NCBI GenBank assembly: GCA_019022495.1
Contig: JAFEKR010000004.1
Span: 1,240,001 to 1,304,000, forward strand
Length of the DNA stretch: 64,000 bases
Reading direction: 5' to 3'
DNA from: Epichloe hybrida
Taxonomy: Eukaryota > Ascomycota > Sordariomycetes > Hypocreales > Clavicipitaceae
A program made the position numbers and the translations under genes. Under the pieces are notes generated by a model. The model was not told the origin of the DNA. It ran no database searches and saw only the letters and a list, made by a program, of their open reading frames with translations. This document shows, piece by piece, positions 25,335 through 36,982 of this stretch (its first letter is position 1; each line of letters begins with the position of its first letter).

Positions 25335-25588
25335 TGTTGATTCCTTCGGATCTTCATCGGTTCAATCGTGGCCAAAGACCGGACCAATTGTGGGTCCGGC
25401 GCGATGCACGCAATGCGATTGGCTGCATTAATTTGCCACCCCCTTTTGTGCCTCACATACGGATTTCGCCTACTTTTCTAGCATCTAGACTTTCCCTCTC
25501 TTCTCTCTCTTTCCTAGCTAACTAACTATGATTGACTTCGAATTTATACGGGATTTATTACCTGCGCAAGACCTTGGTGCATCTAACA
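25335..25588 (+). repeat. A2 5' LTR
   Basis: It is the least mutated A LTR: the hairpin CCGGACC/GGTCCGG is intact and it ends CATCTAACA. Confidence 0.9.
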
Positions 25589-26229
25589 CTAATTAGTAGT
25601 TAACTTTATAACTATAAATAAGCTAGGTATTATAAGAAGAGATATTTCTATAAATACCACTGCCACTACCCCTTGTTATGCCGTAACAGTTATTGTGGTA
25701 AAGAGGCACGACTACATAAGTGTGCTAAAGGAAGAGACTAGAATCCTAGTTATAGGCTTATTAGGCTTCTAAGGAATTGATCTATTAACCCTTAGGCTTA
25801 GGGATATAACTTCGTTATATCTATCTAGGATATTGTTATTAATTGTTAATTTTATTGTCTATTATAAGAAAACTAACTAAATAACTGAATCTATTGCCGT
25901 GAGGTATTTATTTCGAACCTAACGTTAAATAACCTTAGCCAAGCTAGCTAATATATCTATAACTTCTTTATAAATATTCCCTTTATCTAACAGACCTTTA
26001 ATCTCTCCCCACAAGCATTTACTACTCGTTTTTTGCCCCCTTTATTATTAGTGCTGTTTGCCCTGTACTTATTAGCAAGAAACAGAGAGATTACCTCCTT
26101 CCCTCCTTTTCATAAAAAACAGGAAGGGTAATTCCTGTTAATTCCTTGTTATTTTTCTTGTTGCTTTTGCCTACTTTTGACACTTCTGTTGCTTTCCTTG
26201 TCCCTATTGATTTACTCCTATTACTACTT

Positions 26230-29200
26230 TTCCTTTAATAGTTAAAAATAGCAGAGGAATCTGGACCTTTCACAAGAGGAAGGGCTGCTAGTGATAGTAA
26301 GGCTCTAATGATTACCCCTAAGAGACCTTAAAGGCACGAATTACCCCTATGCCTTTAATAGCTTACTTACAAATTCTTATATAACTAGAAAGAATTTGTT
26401 AAGCTAAATCTAGAGACTGCTATATAGCTTAAGCTTAATAACTAGATTGTAAGATTTATTAACCTTAGTAAGCATTAAGGTTAGAAAGATAATAACCTAT
26501 AGGAATTATTCTAAGAAGACTTTAAAGGCTAGTCTAAAGACACCTTTAAAAGGATATCTAAGGATATTGTTAGAGAATTATATAATTCTTTACAAGATTA
26601 CAGTGTCCTTATTAGGAGAGGCCTAGGATATTTAATCCTAGTATTACTTAAGGAAGTGCTTTATTAAACCTTAATGCCACTTTAGTTATAGGAAAGATTA
26701 TAAGAAAGACTATAATCTTCTAAACCCCTAGAACCTTAATATTAACAGCCCTAATAACTTACCCTAGAAATTAACCTTCCCTAACCCTAGAGATTACTTA
26801 AACCCTCATAAGAACCCCTATAATAATCCCTATTATATTAATAGCTCCATCCGGATAATTATTATTAAGAATAACTAGTGGACTATTATTTATAATAAAT
26901 TATGCCTTTATAGTAATTCCCCTCTGAAAATTAGATTACAAAGAAGATCTCGGAGCTTACGAAGATATATAAGGATAGTAACCACTATAGTGGAAAGCTA
27001 TATAACTTCTTAATACTAAAGATTACGCTCTTTAAAAATAAGTATAATAGAATTAACCTTCCTTAAACACATTATTAGAAGGCTTTCCCTATTATATTAA
27101 TAGGTAATGCTAAGCAATACTACCTTAATTACCTCTTTAGGAATAACTATTCCTATAAAGAGATAACTACTTATATTTATTAGCGCTTTAAGATAGAAAG
27201 TAACTAGTAATTCTATTACTATAAATAAAGTAGCATAACACTAAAGAGTATAATTAAGAAGAACCCTAATAAAAGTAAGCTTAAGTGCCTTAAGATTATA
27301 TTATTAACCCTTAAGAAAATCTATAGAGGCTTATACCTTACTAAGATAGTAAATACTAAACTCTATAAGTAAGCCTTAAATACTATAGCTAGTATGCCTA
27401 AATATTAAATAGTAAAATATATACACTCTATAGGCTTCAAAAGTCTTGCTAGAGACCTCTATAAGGTAATTACTATTATGGAATTAAATAAGAGGCCCTC
27501 CTAATACCTTTAGTACTAATAAGGAGACCCTCTAGAGGCTATATTTACTAATTATTAGTATAGATAGTAATTATCCCCTTATAGCGGAGGAAGTTATTAT
27601 AGATAGAGCCCTAGGCTAAGCACTAAGCACTACTTTATATATAGTAAGAGTAGCTGCTAGTTCTTTAATTACTTTACTAAAGAATATTAAAAGGAAAAGG
27701 ACTACTAGTAGGCTAGTAAAATATATTATATACCCCCTTTAGAGAAGAGATTCTAGGTATTCCTTACCTCCTATAAAGGGTAGGATAATAATAAGCCTAA
27801 TAAAGGCTTAGGTTAGAATTAGAAATTATATCTTTTAGCTTACACAGAAGCTAAAGATAATAATAATAATATAGAGGAGCTACTATTAATAGCATATCTA
27901 AGTATTATATAATTCTTCTACTCCGGATTATAGACTAACTATAACGCTACTAATGTTAATATCCTTGTAACCCTAAATAATTAAGCTTTCTAACATATAT
28001 TCCTTAGGTAGGAGCTCTATAAGCTATAAGAGTGTAATAAAGGCTTAATTTACTATATCTCTAAAGAACACTATTCTAAAGAGGTCTTTAGAGGGATTAT
28101 ACCTAATACTAGCGCTATAGGAAAGTTAACTATAGGAGAGGTATAAGTAAAGGCCCTATTAAGATTAATACCTTTATTAAAGGTAACCCCCTATAAACCC
28201 TAAATTATTACATTTAGCACTAGATTAGTAGTTATAAGAGGAATCCTTTATATACCTATAGAACTTAGAGAGCTTAAATTCTATATTCTTAACATAGCTA
28301 CCCCCTTCCTCTTCTTAATTACTAATATAAATAAAATATAAGTTAAGATTAATAACCTTACTAATATACTTATCTAAGGTAATAAGACTATACCTATTAT
28401 ATGATAATAGGGCTATCCTTAGTAGTTACTAGAAGTAAGAGAAATAGTTACCTTTTACCTTTCAGAAGGAGATATCTGTTAATTATATTATTAACTTAGT
28501 TACCCTTCTGTTTAATAACTTATAAAGATCCTTTACTAAGCTAGTTATAAAGTTAAACACTAGGTAATTAAGGAATTAACCAAAGTCTGCTACTATTACT
28601 AGATGCATAGAAAGACCCCTGGTTGATTCAAGTTTATAATTAAAGATAACTACGAATTTAACTATAAGATTATCATTAATATTATGCAAATCGATGGCTA
28701 ACTAGTACTTTACATTGTTAATTTAGCAACCTTATTCTAAGTAGCCTAATTCCTTAATCCAAAGAAGCAGAAGGCTTAAGATATCTAGGATATAATTCGC
28801 GAATATTAGATTGATACTTATCTCGGACCTCTAGATTAGATTATTTACGATACTAGTAACAACTTCGCTTCCGCTAAATTCAGATATTATGCTTGATTAA
28901 TGTTAATTAAAACTAGTGAGATGCTAATCAAAGCCTATAATAGCATTAGAAAGGTTAAGAGATACCACAGACCTTTACAATAAGCCTATAATATTATCAT
29001 AGACTCAATCGGAACAAAGCTTGCGCTAGAGTAACGCCTCTAAATAGCTATTAAGGCTATTAATAACTTTATAAGCCTAAATAGTATTATCCTAACTATA
29101 CTAGTCTTTAGAGGCTACCTATAAATAATAAATAAGTTACTACTAAGTATCTCTATTATTTAATATGCTAAGGTAATTCATAAAGCTACTAATAAAGTCT

Positions 29201-31490
29201 AATATCTTCTAGCTTTATAGCAAGTCTATGATGCCCTTAGAGCCTAGAACGGCCCTAATATAGTGCCTATATATTAGCTACCCCTGTAGGCTAATGTATG
29301 TATATGAAGAGAGAAAGGTAGCTAGTATAGCTTATATAAGCTACTTGCTACTAATAAAGAGACCTATACTATTAATATACCCTATAGCCTAGTGAAGTTT
29401 TGCTTTATAGTAGTAAAGCCCTATTATAAAGACCTATGTATTATAAAGGGACTAGAGTAGTAGGAGATAAAGCCCTATAATACGCTAGAGTAATAGGAGA
29501 TAAAGCCTAGTAATATAGAGAAAGAAGTAGCTATATAACTAACTACTACTAATAAAAGAGATTCTCTAATAAAAGATAGTGAAGAGCTATAGGCACTAGC
29601 TAAGAGAAAGCAAGGGAGACTAAGAAAGGCCCTTATAGTGTAATTTATAAGTATAGGAAAGTCTAATAAAGAGGCTTATAAAGCCTAAAAAGCCCTAAGG
29701 GGAAGCTATTAAGTTAAAGACTTATTACTATGCCCTAAAGGAATAAAAGTAAGGAAAAGAAGACCTTATAGCCCTAAGAAGAACGTTAGCTTAGTTTAGC
29801 TTTATATACTTATAAACAAAGATTAAGAGAAGGCCTTTATTTAAGAGGTTATAACTAGAGGGATGCCTAGTATAGCATTCCTTATAGTAAAGAAAGAGGC
29901 TAATTAGAACCTTGCCCTTTAGCTCCGCTAAGAAGGAAGGATTATAACCCTAGGAAAACCCTTTAAGTAGTCTAATTAAGCTAAGATTAATGCTTTATAA
30001 GCTCATAATATATTTAAATTCGTTAAGTTTAACCTAGTGAAGCATGGAGGTTATAGAATCTTTAATTCTTATATGGTCAGAGAGATTAAAGGCAAAGGAA
30101 CGGACTCGCCGTACAAGAAATCTCGCCTTATTATACAAGGCCACAATAATAAAGGAAAGGAATTCATCCTAACGCAATCGCTGATAATTTAACAAGTAAG
30201 CTAGTGACTAATCGTAGCTATCGCTCTGTTATTAAGAAGAAGAGGTATTTACCTTTAGATTTGCAATATTACACAGGCCTACACTTAATTACACATAGTG
30301 CTAATAAGGCTAATTATTATGAGATTACTAAAGCAAATTATATATCTCTTTCTAGAAGGGACTGTAATTAAATTAATTAGACCTCTTTACGGGATTACAA
30401 AGGCTAGAACTTACTAGTAGGTAACGTACTTCTATTACCATAGGGATAACCTTAATATAATAACTTTAACTTATAATCCCTGCTTATTAATTATAGCTCC
30501 GAATGATAAGAACCTCTTTAGCATTATTAGAATGTAAACTAATAATATATTAGGCCTAAGTGATAATAACTTCTTCTAAAAAGAAGAGAAAGAGCTCTAG
30601 AAGGCTAATTTTATAGCTAAAGAAAAGTAATAATTAACCGCTAAGAACCCCCTTATCTTTAATAGCTATATCTTAACCTAGAACACTAATAATTTGCTAA
30701 TCTTAACCTAGAAAGGTTAGAGTTAGAAGATTAAGGAAGTTAATCCTTAATCCTTAATAGTAAAGCAAGATTATGTAAAGTAATAAGCGCAAGGAAGCTA
30801 TATTGTAATAGTATGTTAACTGGAGGCTTTGTATAACCTTTTAATTATAGCTTAACACTAAGAGCCCTTTACGGAAGATATTACATATCTTAATAAACGC
30901 CTTAAATAGCAGATTAAGAATTAATAACGCAGACTGTAATATATCTCTTTAATTCTTAAAGAGGCAAAGCTCTTTATGTTTGTAAATAAATCGCTTGCTA
31001 ATAATAAGGATTTGAGCTTATAGATCGGATACGTGATTGTGATTGGCAACGAGATCATGTAAGATAACAATACCTTTATTATAAAAGGTAATATTATTAT
31101 ATATAGCTTAATAAAGAGTAAGAGAGTTACTTATAGCGCGCTTGCCTCTGAGTTATATAGTATGGTTTAAGGCGCAGATATTACCTATGTGATTTCCATG
31201 ACTTTACATTAGATTACGGATTAATTGAAGATACCTTGAATCCTTATGATTCTCTGTACTAATTCTTTTTTATTATATAAATATCTTATGAAGCTAGGAA
31301 CCACAAAGGAGAAGAGACTAATAATTAATATCATAGCTCTTTGTTAATCGTATGAGAGGCATAAGATTTACGAAGTTAGATAGATTAATGGTAACGATAA
31401 TCCGGCAGATGCAATAATAAAAGCATTACTAAATTTATTACTTTTCTCTTTGATTAATTCGAACGAATTGACAATTTATGTTAAAGGATA
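26230..31490 (+). pseudogene. A2 gag-pol remnant
   Basis: It has the same order as A1: gag with knuckle near 27625, integrase about 28580-29440, RT about 29990-30700 and RNase H about 31100-31490. It lacks about 100 bp of the gag start region relative to A1. Confidence 0.75.
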
Positions 31491-31686
31491 GGTAAAGAGA
31501 CCTGTGATATTAGAAGATGGGAACTTAGGCAAGGACTAATGGATTAATTCAATTAACTAATGCCGCAATAGCTAATTAGAGTAGCGAATTCCTATTAAGG
31601 GATCCACTAGTGTACACTTTCCTTTAATCTGATTTTTATTGCGTTTTTAAGCTCTTTAGCCACAAAGGAAAAAGAGAGATTACTAG

Positions 31687-31940
31687 TGTTAATTCCTTCG
31701 GATCTTTATTGGTTTAATCGTGGCTAAAGACTAGACTAATTGTGGGTCTAGCGCGATGCACGCGATGCGATTGGCTACATTAATTTGCCACCCCCTTTTG
31801 TGCCCCACATACGGATTTCGCTTACTTTTCTAGCATCTAGACTTTCCCTCTTTTCTCTCTCTTTCCTAGCTAACTAACTATGATTAACTTCGAATTTATA
31901 CGGGATTTATTACCTGCGCAGGACCTTGGTGCATCTAACA
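31687..31940 (+). repeat. A2 3' LTR
   Basis: It is 254 bp, like its partner. The hairpin arms read CTAGAC and GTCTAG, so both arms changed and still pair. Confidence 0.9.
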
Positions 31941-32166
31941 TTAGCGCTTGTTGCCATTCCCTTGAGCTTTGTTTTAGGCCATATAAAGACTTCTATAATA
32001 AAATTACTTAATCTTTAGAAGGTTTCCAGCCAAAACTTCTAGCTAATTTAGCTAGTTTAGGATTTGCCTCAAGGAATTCAATAAACCCTTCTGGAATAAC
32101 CATATAAATCTGTTGTTGTAGCTTACTATTAAGAAAAGCTCCTGTAAAATCGATTTATTCGATTTC

Positions 32167-33800
32167 CTAGTTATTCCAAGCCGCTAGGGCTAGTAAAATC
32201 CTCCAGCTAGGGGGAATGCTTGTGGCAGCAAAGGTCTCTAGGTAATCTAGGCCTTCGATTTGCATAAATCCCTTAGCAACGAGTCGAGCCTTATATTTTG
32301 AAGGATTATTTTCTTTATCCTTTTTAAGCTTATAAACAAGCCTATTCTTTAGTACTTTTCGGCCCTTAGGGATTTGATCTTTCCCTATAAATTTAAAAGT
32401 ACTAGCCTTTAGAAGCTGTTCGTATTCCTTGTACGTGGCTTCTATCCATTTATCCCTTTCAGGGCTAGATATAGCCTGCTTCCAGGTCTTAGGCTTAGGG
32501 CTAATAGGATTCTTTTCCTTTAGCTTCTCCCATACCTTAAAGCAGATTTCTTTTATAAAATCTAGAGAAGAAGGGGAACTAATATCAACATCCATAGGGT
32601 CGATATTAGGGTCGAAATCGATAATTTTGTTAAAATCGAGGTCCGAAGTTGAAATCTGATTTCCTGGTTGAGTTATAGGCTGCGCCTGTATGGGATCCGC
32701 TGGAATTAAGCCTTTAGGGGGTTCTTTGGGGCCTGTAGGTGGTTTTTCTTGACCTACAGGGATACCTATGTTGTCTATAGGGTAATCCTTTGAACCTTGA
32801 TCTAGATGTTGTTGATCTAAATCATTTTCCCCCTCTAAAGGGTTATCCCCTATAGAAATCCTAGGTAAGCCTTTAGAAACAGGGCCTATAGGTTCTATAA
32901 TCTTAATAAAGCTAGTCTTTGTAACTAGCCTTTTAGAGGGGATGTACACTAGGTAGGTGTTAGAACCTAGTGTAGCTAAAAGCCTTCCAGGGATAGTCCT
33001 AGCTGCTAACTTCTGGGCTTTAGGTCGTTTTTCCAGGGGGATTAGAATCTCACAGTGAGATCCTATAGCTCTAATACTGCTAATATCAGTTGTATAAGGC
33101 TGATTTAGCTCCCTAGATAGCAGCTGTTCAGGGCTTTTATCCTTAGTGGTATTAGCAGTTATATTAACTAGGTTAACAACTGCAGGTAATACAAAACACC
33201 ATAAAAATAACGGTAATTTTGCCTACTGGATAGTAGCCCTTAATTGATCTAGAATAGTACGAATTGAACGTTCTGCTAATCTATTTTGCTTATGGATATA
33301 GGGACTAGAAGTCGTAAATTTGATCCCTTTAGAATTTAACTAAGCTTGACAACTAGAATCGATTTCCTAGCCCCCATTAAAGTGAAGGTGCCTAGGATAT
33401 TAACCTAGTTGATTTTTAAGCCCTCTGAAGAAGCCTTTGATAGCCTTATAAACAGTTAGGCCTTCCTTATTAGGTAATAAGATAACCCACTTATATCTAG
33501 TCTTTCGATTAACTAGAAATAAGCAAATTGACTGCTTATTATACGGCGTAGGGCTGATTTTTAGCGTATCCCCCTCTATTCGATCTAGAGCTCTTGGGGA
33601 GTCAGGGATAGCTAATTTCCTAGGTCTTCTAACTGCCTTAGATTAATCATAAGCAATACATCTAAAATCCTTATCCTTAATTTTAGAAAAATCAGGGATT
33701 CCTTTAGTTATAAGGCTAGTTTTCTTTAGTAAAGGAAGACCTAGGTGCCCTAATTATACATACCATAGGCCAGCTAGTTCTAACAACTGTTAATATTAAA
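32167..33800 (-). pseudogene. B integrase and N-terminal reverse transcriptase
   Basis: Integrase (about 33800-33000) shows the catalytic neighbourhoods RIEGDTL, HFNGG and NRLAER of a Copia D-D-E core, with a few stops. From 32949 to 32167 there are 260 uninterrupted codons: a Pro/Gln/Asp-rich linker, then the RT start with WKQAISSPERDKW and NPSKYKARLVAKGFMQ. It is interrupted further on by A2. Confidence 0.82.
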
Positions 33801-34158
33801 GATCCTTAGGGTCTAAATTAGGATCTAGACTAGGGCCCTCTTCACTAGTCCCCTGCTGGGCCCCTTGAGAACCACAGGCCTCTTAGAGAGGTATTAGGGA
33901 CCCTTTTCCTTCACTAGGGCCCTCTAACACCCCTAAATCTATTTCCTTAGATTTATAAGGGACCTAACCTAGGGCTATAGGCAAAGAAGAAGGGACTAAT
34001 TCCCCTAAATCATCCCGTACGATTTCTTCAATATCATCATCATTTTCGTCGATTTCGTCTAAATCAGAAGCCTAATCCGGCTTTTTAGAGGGAATTTGAA
34101 CCTCTATAGGGTAGCTAATCGGATAGCTATGACCCTTAAAAGCGGCGTAGGTAAAAGG

Positions 34159-34761
34159 TCAGATGTAATGAGAGTTATTACAGGGCCCTTTAGATAACTT
34201 TGGCGTAGATTGGTTTTTAACATGAAAGAAAAAACCATGTTTTTCTATATCTAAGGTTATAATACAAGACCTATCTTTAAGATAAAGTAGGTTTTTTATA
34301 AGGCAACCACCAGATATATAGTGCGTAAGTCCACTAACTATATTAACATTAAGCTGAGGAAAATATAGCGCATCTTTAAGCACTAAGGTCCTATATTTAT
34401 TAGGATTCTTTTGATATAAGACCTTAAAAACAGCACTACCGTGACCCTTAGCGTAAATAGGGCCACCACCAGTTATAATAGGGTCGGATTCCCCCTTTTT
34501 ATAGGGGGTATAATCCCTAAAGACCTCCCTAGAATTAATAATATGTACAGTCGAACCTATATCATATAATAGGGCCTTTTTCATGTCTTTGCTATAATAA
34601 TTAAAACCATTTAAGGTTTTAATTTCTTGATTTTCATTATCCGATTCACTAGAGCTAGAATCAGAGCTGCTATCACTAGAGCTCTTATAACTAGTCTTAT
34701 GAAGGCTAGGCTTCTTATATGGTTTAAGAGCACCGTTAGAAAGGTTGTAATTTCCTAGCAT
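34159..34761 (-). pseudogene. B protease and pre-integrase segment
   Basis: A 200-codon open stretch. A Ser/Asp/Glu-rich part is followed by LLYDIGSTVHIINSR, where the aspartic protease motif D-S/T-G has become D-I-G; one ACA to ATA change of the RIP kind would explain this. A pre-integrase domain follows. Confidence 0.75.
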
Positions 34762-34799
34762 AAAAGATCCCTCTCCAGAGGTCTCTTTATTATCCTTTT

Positions 34800-35830
34800 T
34801 ATCTGATTTTTGACCTTTTTACTTCTTCTTCTTCTTCTTATTAGAAGAAGAATTAGAATTAGAAGAGCCCTTATTTTCTTCAGAGCCTCCTTTCTTCTTC
34901 TAATCCTTAGGGGCTTTGTCTTTATCCTTAGCCCCTTTTTCAAGGTTTTTAGCCCTATAATTCAGGGCTTTAGATACCGTAGATGATTTATCCCTCTATT
35001 CTACTAGAAGGTCTACCATCAAAAATTGGAGATTTAGGGCATCTAGGGGAGCCCCTATAGCCCTATTCGTACGCATACTGAATCGTTGCCTCTCAGCCCA
35101 CTAAGGGAAGGTTGATTTTAGGGATTAAAGATATTAATTAACCTAATCTATCGGAGCAATCAGGACCCCTAAAATCGATAATCTAGCTAGTAGATTATTA
35201 AAGACTGCATTAAAGGACTCTAGAGTCCCCTTAAACTCTTGAAAATTCAGGTTATGAAATTCTAAATATAGGGACCCCCTCTAGATTTCAACGCTATATG
35301 AATATTGCCTTACAAGTAAATTATAGGCTTCTTCAGGTGATTTTTGCCAAGTTATAGCGGCTTAGGGTCCTTCCGTATAACTATCCCTTAATAACATAAG
35401 GATAATAGCTTGATCCGGATCCCCTAGCGCCCTAGAACTCTCCGGATTATCTAGAAAATTAGGCATGCCTAAAGCTCTAAATTGGATAGTTAGGGCTTGT
35501 TTCCATTATTCGAAATTTTCAGCTCCTTTAAGCCTAGCAGTCTCTGGAAAACTATAAACCCTTTTATTGAATTCCTTAATAATTAAATTATTAAAGGTTG
35601 CTTGTACGGAGCTAGATTCAGCTTGATTTTCTTGAATAGGCTACTAATCTTGCTGCTAACTAGCGGGCTTATCAGATTCCACACCCTCCATACAACTATT
35701 TACAGTTATAGATAGGCTTTCTAGCTTCTCTAATAACTGGTCTATAGTTGCTTGTTGCTTAATAGCCTGCTCTTTTAGCTGGTTATTTAGAACCTCTTAC
35801 GCACTAGGGTCAGGGATAACAGGTCCCTTT
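34800..35830 (-). pseudogene. B gag remnant
   Basis: The minus-strand frame has a Gln/Glu-rich coiled-coil-like start (about 35830-35700) with a candidate ATG near 35690. A Copia gag (UBN2-like) body follows with FEQWK-type and QAIILMLL-type motifs; the Trp or Gln positions are partly stops. The last part (about 34950-34800) is Lys/Arg/Ser-rich. Confidence 0.68.
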
Positions 35831-35853
35831 CCCTTTCCTTTGGTATTTATTTT

Positions 35854-36090
35854 CCTTTTTATAGAAGGGAAAAGCTTCTATCTCGCGGGTCCTTCCTTTT
35901 TTATAGAAGGGAAGTCTTCTGTATTTGAAATTTATTCCTTTTTATAGAAGGGAAAAAGCTTCTATCTCGCGGATCCTTCCTTTTTTATAGAAGGGAAGTC
36001 TTCTGTAGCCACAATTAATTCCTTTTTATAGAAGGGAAAAGCTTCTTTCTCACAGGTCCTTCCTTTTTTATAGAAGGGAAGTCTTCTGTA
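35854..36090 (-). repeat. Three 70-bp tandem units with six stem-loops in the B leader
   Basis: The units 35854-35923, 35937-36007 and 36021-36090 repeat with a period of about 84 bp, separated by 13-bp spacers. Each unit holds two copies of a TTTTTATAGAAGGGAA-type motif. Each copy can fold as AGAAG - six or seven bases - CTTCT. They lie between the 5' LTR and gag, where retroelements place packaging and dimerisation signals; that role is inference. Confidence 0.85.
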
Positions 36091-36146
36091 TTCGCACACA
36101 AAATGACCTAAAAGGAATCTATAGTGATAAAGCCAGGCTCATAACC

Positions 36147-36982
36147 TATTGAAATGTAGGGAGCTAGTTACTAGCTGCCAGCTGGCAACAGCTATACAAG
36201 TGCAAGCTCTACGGTTGGGGACCGATAGGGCCGCAACGTTAAATCAATTAACGTAACGCAACGGAAGGTTATAGTAATTATTAACTAATAGAATTCAATT
36301 TAGATTACTTTTATAATATCTTATAGAGCAATAGAATTGATTTTAGATACATTGTACGGGTAATGCGGCTGTTATTAGTTAAGAGAACTAGCTATCTAGC
36401 TAGTTAAAAAGATCTTCTTCCTCTCATAGACTTACCAACCATATTAGTGAATCCAGGCCGCTAGCAGGGTCTTATGGCCACTTTTGATTTTCCGCAAAAT
36501 TCATTTATATACAAAAACCAAAAAATCGACTCACCACCATACTAGCTAGCAACCCATATGCACTAACTTTTGGTCCAAAAAATAACCTTGCATAAAGAGA
36601 AAGCCCTATCTTCAAGCTTTAATTTGCTATATATGAAACTTTTGTATAACCTCTAGATAAAGAGAAAATCGTTATTAAAGATAGCTATAGGGTAAGTTAT
36701 GTGTAGGGTAACCTACTTACGTCACCCTAGCTTATGTCACCCTAGCTTACCTAATTACTAGTGGCGTAGTTGTGGCCACACTTGCAGCCACAACGCAATT
36801 AACTAATTAGTCATCCACACGGTCGGTTGCAGCTGTTGACAGCTACGACGCAGCCATTGATAGCTGCCCTCGCGACCGTTGACAGCTGCAGTGCAGCTGT
36901 CAGACTTGCAAAGCAAGCTAGTAATAAGAAGGTTCTTTAACTAAAAAAAAAAAAGGGCTAAAAATAGGTCTTATTTTTAACA
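36147..36982 (-). repeat. B 5' LTR (promoter copy)
   Basis: It has the same length as 23227-24062. The TGACGTAA repeat pair is at 36717-36746, with the second repeat changed to TGACATAA on the minus strand, complementary to the change seen in the other LTR. Confidence 0.92.

Larger units (their letters stand above)
25330..31945 (+). mobile_element. A2: Copia A-family copy inside B, with TSD TTAGC
   Basis: 254-bp LTRs (25335-25588, 31687-31940) are flanked by TTAGC (25330-25334, 31941-31945). It splits the B reverse transcriptase. The element is 6606 bp. Its interior is full of stops although it is younger than its host B. Confidence 0.92.

Noticed and set aside
35854..36090. CRISPR-like array
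   Set aside because: Only three units, each 70 bp with 13-bp spacers, internal hairpins, and location inside a retrotransposon leader in a eukaryote.
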